From assembly GCA_028289265.1 (NCBI GenBank), contig JAQGGU010000005.1:1-9620 (forward strand): DNA of 9,620 nt, in the 5' to 3' direction. The notes under the pieces were generated by a model. It did no database searches and was not told the DNA's origin. It saw only the letters and a list, made by a program, of their open reading frames with translations. Of the stretch, positions 6,351 to 9,620 are shown piece after piece. Source of the stretch: Candidatus Saccharimonadota bacterium (GTDB taxonomy: Bacteria; Patescibacteriota; Saccharimonadia; Saccharimonadales; UBA4665). A program made the position numbers and the translations under genes. Position 1 is the first letter of the stretch. Every line of letters starts with the position of its first letter.

Positions 6351-6902
6351 GTGGATGAAGGCAAAAAACCAGACCCCAGGGACAAAGATCGAAAACCGTT
6401 TATAAAGCGGCCGCGGCCATTGCAAGGCCTTAAGGACTTTGTTTCGAGGCGGCGCCCGTCAATTGATGAAGTAGTACGTGAGACCACCTCTGGTGGCATA
6501 GTATTCCGTCGTAACCCAAAAACAAGACAGGTTGAGATCCTGCTTATTCAGGATGCTAAAAACCGTTGGACCATTCCTAAAGGCCACGTGGAAGAAGGCG
6601 AGCAGCCAAACCAAACCGCTGAGCGCGAGATCCGCGAAGAAACGGGGCTGCAGGAAATGAAAGTCTATGATTGGCTCGGTAAAGTGAACTTCCGTTATCG
6701 CCGCACACACACGCTGGTACTGATGACAATGCACATTTACTTAGTTCATGGTCTTGGTGAGACTGACTCTCTCAAAGGAGAGGATTGGCTGACTGATATC
6801 AAGTGGCTGCCGGCACATGAAGCTGTCGACAAAATTGCTTATGACGACATTGGTAAACTTATGCTTATTGGCATGAAAAAAATACGGAATATGAAGATTT
6901 AA
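6351..6902 (+). CDS. Nudix hydrolase with basic N-terminal extension
   Basis: A 183-residue protein with a perfect Nudix box at residues 78-100 (G78, E84, R92, E93, E96, E97, G99), preceded by RWTIPKGH. The R/W-T-(I/L)-P-K-G-H form is common in the MutT/diadenosine-polyphosphate hydrolase branch, so an Ap4A-like or oxidised-nucleotide substrate is possible but not shown. About 50 basic residues precede the domain (KKPDPRDKDRKPFIKRPRP), which might bind RNA or the ribosome; that is inference. The start is GTG 6351, immediately after the nusB TAA, with GAGG at 6339-6342 giving 8-nt spacing; the next in-frame Met lies inside the fold. The rnc start follows after 2 nt. The place between nusB and rnc suggests a link with RNA metabolism. 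It is the second Nudix domain in the window. Confidence 0.92.
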   Translation: MDEGKKPDPRDKDRKPFIKRPRPLQGLKDFVSRRRPSIDEVVRETTSGGIVFRRNPKTRQVEILLIQDAKNRWTIPKGHVEEGEQPNQTAEREIREETGLQEMKVYDWLGKVNFRYRRTHTLVLMTMHIYLVHGLGETDSLKGEDWLTDIKWLPAHEAVDKIAYDDIGKLMLIGMKKIRNMKI

Positions 6903-6904
6903 TT

Positions 6905-7603
6905 ATGGACACAACACCTTATATTGATTTTGCCAAAGAAAAGCTCGGAGTTACTTTTAATGACCTCGAACTGCTGATTACGGCTTTTACGCACCGCTCT
7001 TACGTCAATGAGCACAAGAAGACCGTAAAGACCCACAACGAGCGTCTGGAATTCCTCGGCGACGCAGTACTTGAACTAGTAGTCACGGAATACCTGTATG
7101 GCAATTTTGAAGAGCCAGAAGGCATCCTTACCAACTGGCGTAGTAGTTTGGTGCGCACTGAGAGTATCAGTTCCGCAGCCTCTCGTTTCGGCTTCGAGCC
7201 GTTGCTGCGCCTTAGTCGCGGTGAAAAGCGGGGTAGCGACCGTGCGCGGGAGCAAATACTGGCTAATAGTTTTGAGGCAGTAGTTGGCGCTCTATTCCTA
7301 GATCAGGGCTATGAAGCGGCTAAGAAGTTTATTACCGACGCAGTCCTAGCTACTTTTGAAGAGATTCTTAAGACTGGCTCTTGGATGGACCCTAAGTCGC
7401 ATCTGCAAGAAGTTGTCCAATCTAAAGAAGGCTTTACGCCTGTATATAAAGTGCTCGAAGAGGTAGGTCCCGACCATGATAAAGTCTTTACTGTTGGCGT
7501 TTTTGTAAATAATGACCTCCGTGGCCAAGGCCAAGGTCCCAGCAAGCAAGCCGGCCAACAAAAGGCTGCCGAAGCCGCCTTAAAGTATTACGCTGAGGCC
7601 TAA
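6905..7603 (+). CDS. rnc: ribonuclease III
   Basis: This 232-residue enzyme has the usual bacterial layout: a catalytic RNase III domain (about 1-155) and a C-terminal double-stranded RNA binding domain (about 160-232, ending in the typical KQAGQQKAAEAALKYY helix). The signature HNERLEFLGDAVLELVV carries Glu46, Glu49 and Asp53, and ANSFEAVVGALFLD supplies Glu124, matching E. coli E38, E41, D45 and E117. The position matching E. coli Asp114 is Asn121, a moderate departure. The enzyme cuts double-stranded RNA with Mg, notably the rRNA precursor stems. The start ATG 6905 lies 2 nt after the Nudix stop with no clear Shine-Dalgarno sequence, so coupled translation is likely. It is the last gene of the rpmF-nusB-nudix-rnc unit. 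Confidence 0.96.
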   Translation: MDTTPYIDFAKEKLGVTFNDLELLITAFTHRSYVNEHKKTVKTHNERLEFLGDAVLELVVTEYLYGNFEEPEGILTNWRSSLVRTESISSAASRFGFEPLLRLSRGEKRGSDRAREQILANSFEAVVGALFLDQGYEAAKKFITDAVLATFEEILKTGSWMDPKSHLQEVVQSKEGFTPVYKVLEEVGPDHDKVFTVGVFVNNDLRGQGQGPSKQAGQQKAAEAALKYYAEA

Positions 7604-7618
7604 GTCTGGCTAAATGGT

Positions 7619-7647
7619 TTGACAACAGAGGCGGTTATCTGTAAAAT
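7619..7647 (+). promoter_or_regulatory. strong sigma70-type promoter of rpsP
   Basis: A perfect TTGACA (7619-7624), a 17-bp spacer and TAAAAT (7642-7647). Initiation near 7654 leaves a 50-nt leader with GAGAG purines before the rpsP ATG at 7704. Confidence 0.85.
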
Positions 7648-7703
7648 AGGACAGATTGTTGTTATCAACTTTTAATTAAGAGAGAAAGAGAGTTTTATAA
7701 CCT

Positions 7704-8087
7704 ATGCTATCAATTCGTATGCAACGCACCGGCCGCAAGGGACACGCAATGTTCCGAGTTGTCGTACAGGAATCACGCCTTACACCGACCAGCGGTAAAG
7801 TGGTTGCGACCCTTGGTAGCTACGACCCTCACGCTAAGACTGTTCGTCTTGACGCTGAAAAGGCAAGCTTCTACCTCAACAATGGCGCTCAGCCATCTGA
7901 CCGTGCTGCCATGCTTCTCCAGAAAGAAGGCGTAGAGCTTCCTAAATGGGTTAAGCTCGCTAGCCAGAAGACCAGCAAGATCCGCAACCCGGAAAAACTG
8001 CGTAGAAATCAGCCAAAAGAAGAAGCAGTAGCGGAAGAAGCTGCAGCTGATGCTCCAGAAGCTGAAACTGGTACCACTGAGTCTTAG
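7704..8087 (+). CDS. rpsP: 30S ribosomal protein bS16 with acidic C-terminal tail
   Basis: The N-terminal 80 or so residues match bS16: MLSIRMQRTGRKGHAMFRVVV, then a Ser-Arg and LGSYDP, and later the Asp-Arg segment QPSDRAAMLLQKEGV. bS16 is an assembly protein of the small subunit that binds 16S rRNA. At 127 residues it is longer than the common 80-90; the extra part is a Lys/Arg stretch followed by an Ala/Glu-rich acidic tail (residues about 108-127). The start ATG 7704 follows an AAGAGAG purine stretch. Its own strong promoter lies upstream, separating it from rnc. In many bacteria rpsP heads the order rpsP-khpA-rimM-trmD; here khpA follows but with its own promoter, and rimM is absent. Confidence 0.96.
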   Translation: MLSIRMQRTGRKGHAMFRVVVQESRLTPTSGKVVATLGSYDPHAKTVRLDAEKASFYLNNGAQPSDRAAMLLQKEGVELPKWVKLASQKTSKIRNPEKLRRNQPKEEAVAEEAAADAPEAETGTTES

Positions 8088-8148
8088 TCTAAAGATTCAG
8101 AATCTACAATTGGCTATAAAAGAGCTGATGCCAGCCGAATTAGAGGTA

Positions 8149-8186
8149 CTGTACGTCAATGTACAGGCCTAAAAATCAAGTTTTTA
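8149..8186 (+). terminator. two hairpins and T-run after rpsP, probable terminator
   Basis: CTGTAC (8149-8154) pairs with GTACAG (8161-8166) over a 6-nt loop. TAAAAA (8170-8175) then pairs with TTTTTA (8181-8186) over a 5-nt loop, and the right arm is itself the T-run. The second, AT-only hairpin resembles the one at 221-239. Confidence 0.5.
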
Positions 8187-8236
8187 TTATACTCCTGCCT
8201 GTCAATGAACTACTCTTCTGATAGCCACAGGCAGTT

Positions 8237-8245
8237 TGCTATAAT
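8237..8245 (+). promoter_or_regulatory. extended -10 promoter of khpA
   Basis: TGcTATAAT is a perfect extended -10 (TG 8237-8238, TATAAT 8240-8245) with no strong -35 box. Initiation near 8252 falls after an in-frame ATG at 8205, which rules out that upstream start for this transcript, and leaves a 28-nt leader holding AGGAG. Confidence 0.75.
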
Positions 8246-8279
8246 AGCCAGAGTTAACAGTGTAATCAGGAGACAGGCC

Positions 8280-8684
8280 ATGAATAATAGCATTGACCAG
8301 CAGTTTGTCGAGTTTGTCGTGAAATCTTTGGTCAGCAATCCAGATGCCGTCGAAGTTACACGCCGTATTGATGAGAAGGGTGTTTTACTTGAATTAACAG
8401 TTGACCCCGAAGATCTTGGACGTGTAATCGGAAAACGCGGAGCAACAGCGCAGAGTATTCGTACATTACTTCGCGCACTAGGTACAAAGAATGATGCTCG
8501 CTACAACCTAAAGATCGTAGATAACGGTGTAGGTGGTGGAGATGGCGATGACACCCAGAGCAGTAGCCGCCACTCTGACGATAGTACAAGCTCGGCCGCT
8601 AAAGCTGATGACGACGAGCATGAAAGCGACGTTGTCCGCAACACCCGCAAAGAGCTCGCGGATCTTGACGACTTAGACGTCTAG
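8280..8684 (+). CDS. khpA: KH-domain RNA-binding protein KhpA with acidic tail
   Basis: Residues 1-80 match KhpA (YlqC family): QFVEFVVKSLVSNPDAVEV at the start and VDPEDLGRVIGKRGATAQSI with the GxxG loop GKRG at 51-54, which contacts RNA. KhpA is a small KH-type RNA chaperone. Typical members have about 76-80 residues; this one has 134 because of a Ser/Asp-rich acidic extension (about 83-134) ending ELADLDDLDV. The extension could mimic RNA or bind a partner; that is inference. ATG 8280 is chosen because AGGAG (8268-8272) stands 7 nt upstream and the extended -10 lies at 8237-8245; the in-frame ATG at 8205 would add 25 unrelated residues and precedes the promoter. The position after rpsP is the usual one for khpA. 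Confidence 0.93.
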   Translation: MNNSIDQQFVEFVVKSLVSNPDAVEVTRRIDEKGVLLELTVDPEDLGRVIGKRGATAQSIRTLLRALGTKNDARYNLKIVDNGVGGGDGDDTQSSSRHSDDSTSSAAKADDDEHESDVVRNTRKELADLDDLDV

Positions 8685-8700
8685 GTTTTTCTAATTTTTT
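8672..8700 (+). terminator. weak terminator overlapping the khpA stop codon
   Basis: CTTAG (8672-8676) and CTAGG (8681-8685) can pair, with one G-T wobble, around ACGT. TTTTT (8686-8690) and TTTTTT (8695-8700) follow. The stem is only 5 bp. Confidence 0.35.
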
Positions 8701-8702
8701 GT

Positions 8703-8732
8703 TTGCAAGGATAAGCGGCATAGTGATATACT
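8703..8732 (+). promoter_or_regulatory. promoter of the putative small RNA
   Basis: TTGCAA (8703-8708), an 18-bp spacer and TATACT (8727-8732), preceded by TG one base upstream (8724-8725), so it is also an extended -10. Initiation is predicted near 8739. No credible + strand ORF follows before the terminator at 8833-8863. Confidence 0.6.
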
Positions 8733-8738
8733 TCTATT

Positions 8739-8863
8739 TGTCGATACAAAACGACTATTCTTTAACACCTAAAACAAAAACGAGCTCTTGCGAGCCATTA
8801 CAATTAAAAAAGTAATGGGAGCTTTATGTGACAAAAAGAACCGGCTGTAGACCGGTTCTTTTT
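8739..8863 (+). ncRNA. putative small structured RNA, about 125 nt, family unknown
   Basis: A promoter ends at 8732 and a 12-bp intrinsic terminator ends at 8863, bounding about 125 nt without a plausible ORF. Inside, CCATTAC (8795-8801) pairs with GTAATGG (8812-8818) over an A-rich loop. AGCTC (8783-8787) can extend this by pairing with GAGCT (8819-8823), or GCTC (8784-8787) can instead pair with GAGC (8792-8795) around TTGC. These two pairings exclude each other, so the RNA could switch. The 5' part is A-rich and mostly unpaired, with a possible 4-bp GTCG/CGAC stem at 8740-8755. I cannot match it to tmRNA, 6S, SRP RNA or RNase P RNA. It could be a small regulatory RNA or an attenuated leader of trmD. 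Confidence 0.5.
8833..8863. terminator. strong bidirectional intrinsic terminator
   Basis: AAAAAGAACCGG (8833-8844) and CCGGTTCTTTTT (8852-8863) form a perfect 12-bp stem around a 7-nt loop, with a T-run on the 3' side in either direction. It ends the putative small RNA on the + strand and lies 36 bp past the stop codon of the small - strand ORF, so it can serve both. Confidence 0.9.
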
Positions 8864-8899
8864 GGTTTAGTGGTAATAGTTGCTTTGGTGAGAGCCGGT

Positions 8900-9163
8900 T
8901 TACCAGGTCCTTAAGATGCCTCTGACACATAATATGCGGGCTTCCGCTCGCGCGATTCTTCTCAAGGCATATTCGCTGGGTTCATAGTCGGGTCCCAATT
9001 TGCTTCGTAGTAGTTCCACGAATGCCCTTTGGGTGTCGGAAAGCGAAGCAAGCTCTGTCAGAGGCTCTGGTGTCACAGGTTGTGGTACTCCAGAGGGCGT
9101 ACTGGTGATTTCTACCTCTCCATTGGCAGGAGTAGGTTCTGACTCACTGGCCTTCATGGTCAT
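8900..9163 (-). CDS. small hypothetical protein, 87 residues
   Basis: I do not recognise this protein. Residues 1-37 are acidic and Pro/Thr/Ser-rich (for example [12 protein letters not shown]), likely disordered. Residues 42-85 look helical, with [17 protein letters not shown], a [16 protein letters not shown] helix and one Cys near the end. There is no membrane segment or signal peptide. Support for it being real: codons favour G/A at first positions, it is placed cleanly between a bidirectional terminator beyond its 3' end and a -10-like element at its 5' end, and no + strand gene overlaps it. Against it: there is no Shine-Dalgarno sequence and it is short. Start ATG 9163, or in-frame ATG 9157 two codons later. 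It occupies the place where rimM is found in many bacteria but shows no RimM similarity and is on the other strand. Confidence 0.55.
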   Translation of the reverse strand: MTMKASESEPTPANGEVEITSTPSGVPQPVTPEPLTELASLSDTQRAFVELLRSKLGPDYEPSEYALRRIARAEARILCVRGILRTW

Positions 9164-9166
9164 TGT

Positions 9167-9179
9167 ATGATACCATAAT
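9167..9179. promoter_or_regulatory. overlapping divergent -10 elements between the small ORF and trmD
   Basis: On the - strand TGgTATCAT (9175-9167) is an extended -10 whose start point would fall at about 9160, at or just inside the small ORF start. On the + strand CATAAT (9174-9179) would start transcription near 9186, at the trmD ATG (9184). Neither gene has a Shine-Dalgarno sequence, so leaderless transcripts are possible. No good -35 boxes are seen. Confidence 0.35.
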
Positions 9180-9183
9180 CAAG

Positions 9184-9620
9184 ATGAAAATTCAAATAAT
9201 CACCCTTTTTCCGGATATGTTTACCGGTGTACTTGGCAGTAGTATGTTATGGAAGGCGAGTGACCGCGGTATCGTACAGTATGAGTTTATAAACCTGCGC
9301 GATTTTGGACTCGGGCCACGCAAGCAAGTAGATGACACACCTTACGGCGGCGGTGACGGGATGTTGCTGATGCCCGAGCCTTTAGTGGCTGCTATCGAGT
9401 TTGCTAAGGCCAAAGACCCCGATGCTACTGTCATCCTCCCGACGCCACGCGGCAACACCTATAAGCAGTCAACTGCGAAGCGCTTAGCTGCTGATGCGAA
9501 AGGGCTTATCATCATTTGTCCCCGCTATGAAGGATATGATGAGCGCGTCACCAAATGGGTCGATGAACAGTATTCTATTGGAAATTATGTACTTACCGGA
9601 GGAGAACTGCCGGCGATGAT
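9184..9620 (+). CDS. trmD: tRNA (guanine(37)-N1)-methyltransferase TrmD, 3' truncated by window edge
   Basis: The frame is open from ATG 9184 to the window end (145 full codons) and matches Trm[21 protein letters not shown] at the start, [45 protein letters not shown] and [15 protein letters not shown]. TrmD is a knotted SPOUT-class enzyme that transfers a methyl group from S-adenosylmethionine to N1 of G37 in tRNAs, protecting against +1 frameshifts. The [11 protein letters not shown] and TGGELPAM segments form the knot that binds the cofactor. Small departures are CPR for the common CGR and GNY for GDY. No Shine-Dalgarno sequence precedes the ATG. The C-terminal catalytic domain lies outside the window. 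In many bacteria it follows rimM; here a - strand ORF and a putative RNA separate it from khpA. Confidence 0.95.
   Translation, partial: MKIQIITLFPDMFTGVLGSSMLWKASDRGIVQYEFINLRDFGLGPRKQVDDTPYGGGDGMLLMPEPLVAAIEFAKAKDPDATVILPTPRGNTYKQSTAKRLAADAKGLIIICPRYEGYDERVTKWVDEQYSIGNYVLTGGELPAM

Noticed and set aside
8205..8279. Upstream in-frame ATG that would lengthen KhpA by 25 residues
   Set aside because: It precedes the extended -10 promoter at 8237-8245 and lacks a ribosome site; ATG 8280 has AGGAG at 7 nt and starts the conserved KhpA sequence.
8896..8908. Stretch GTTTACCAGGTC resembling part of the SRP (4.5S) RNA
   Set aside because: The conserved GGAAG/AGCA helix 8 parts do not follow, and the segment overlaps the end of the small - strand ORF; it is probably chance.
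1..9620. CRISPR arrays, tRNA or rRNA genes, insertion sequences, prophage or conjugation genes
   Set aside because: None seen on reading both strands: no regularly spaced repeats, no tRNA cloverleaf I could recognise, no transposase or integrase motifs.

Overview
The window looks like a piece of a small, streamlined bacterial genome, most likely from the Patescibacteria/CPR and plausibly a Saccharibacterium (TM7). This is an inference from the genes. The cues are a leucyl-tRNA synthetase with a domain spliced into its editing domain, a 47-residue bL32 without zinc cysteines, bS16 and KhpA with long C-terminal tails, tight packing of housekeeping genes, and no rimM between khpA and trmD. The standard genetic code fits: all frames stay open and glycine uses GGN. 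None of the 11 complete stop codons is TGA.

Layout. Positions 1-1199 hold two convergent ATP-grasp ligases of the D-alanine--D-alanine ligase type: the C-terminal end of one on the + strand and a complete Ddl on the - strand. An intergenic segment with a 10-bp direct repeat precedes an unrecognised single-pass membrane protein (1361-2461) with a Gly/Ser/Thr/Pro-rich outer half. leuS (2623-5514) encodes a LeuRS whose CP1 editing domain carries a complete Nudix hydrolase domain with an intact Nudix box. A good sigma70-type promoter (5591-5619) then leads a four-gene unit: rpmF (bL32), nusB, a free-standing Nudix hydrolase and rnc (RNase III). A second strong promoter (7619-7647) precedes rpsP (bS16), and an extended -10 promoter precedes khpA.

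From 8685 to 9183 the + strand has no protein gene. Here, where many bacteria carry rimM, there is a promoter, about 125 nt of structured sequence and a 12-bp intrinsic terminator, which together look like a small RNA gene. A short convergent - strand ORF of unknown function follows. trmD begins at 9184 and runs off the window.

Functionally, most of the window serves translation: tRNA charging (LeuRS), ribosomal proteins (bL32, bS16), rRNA transcription and processing (NusB, RNase III), RNA chaperoning (KhpA) and tRNA m1G37 methylation (TrmD). The left end serves peptidoglycan precursor synthesis. The most unusual items are the Nudix-in-LeuRS fusion, the putative small RNA with two competing hairpins, and the divergent Ddl with several altered active-site positions next to a second Ddl-like ligase.
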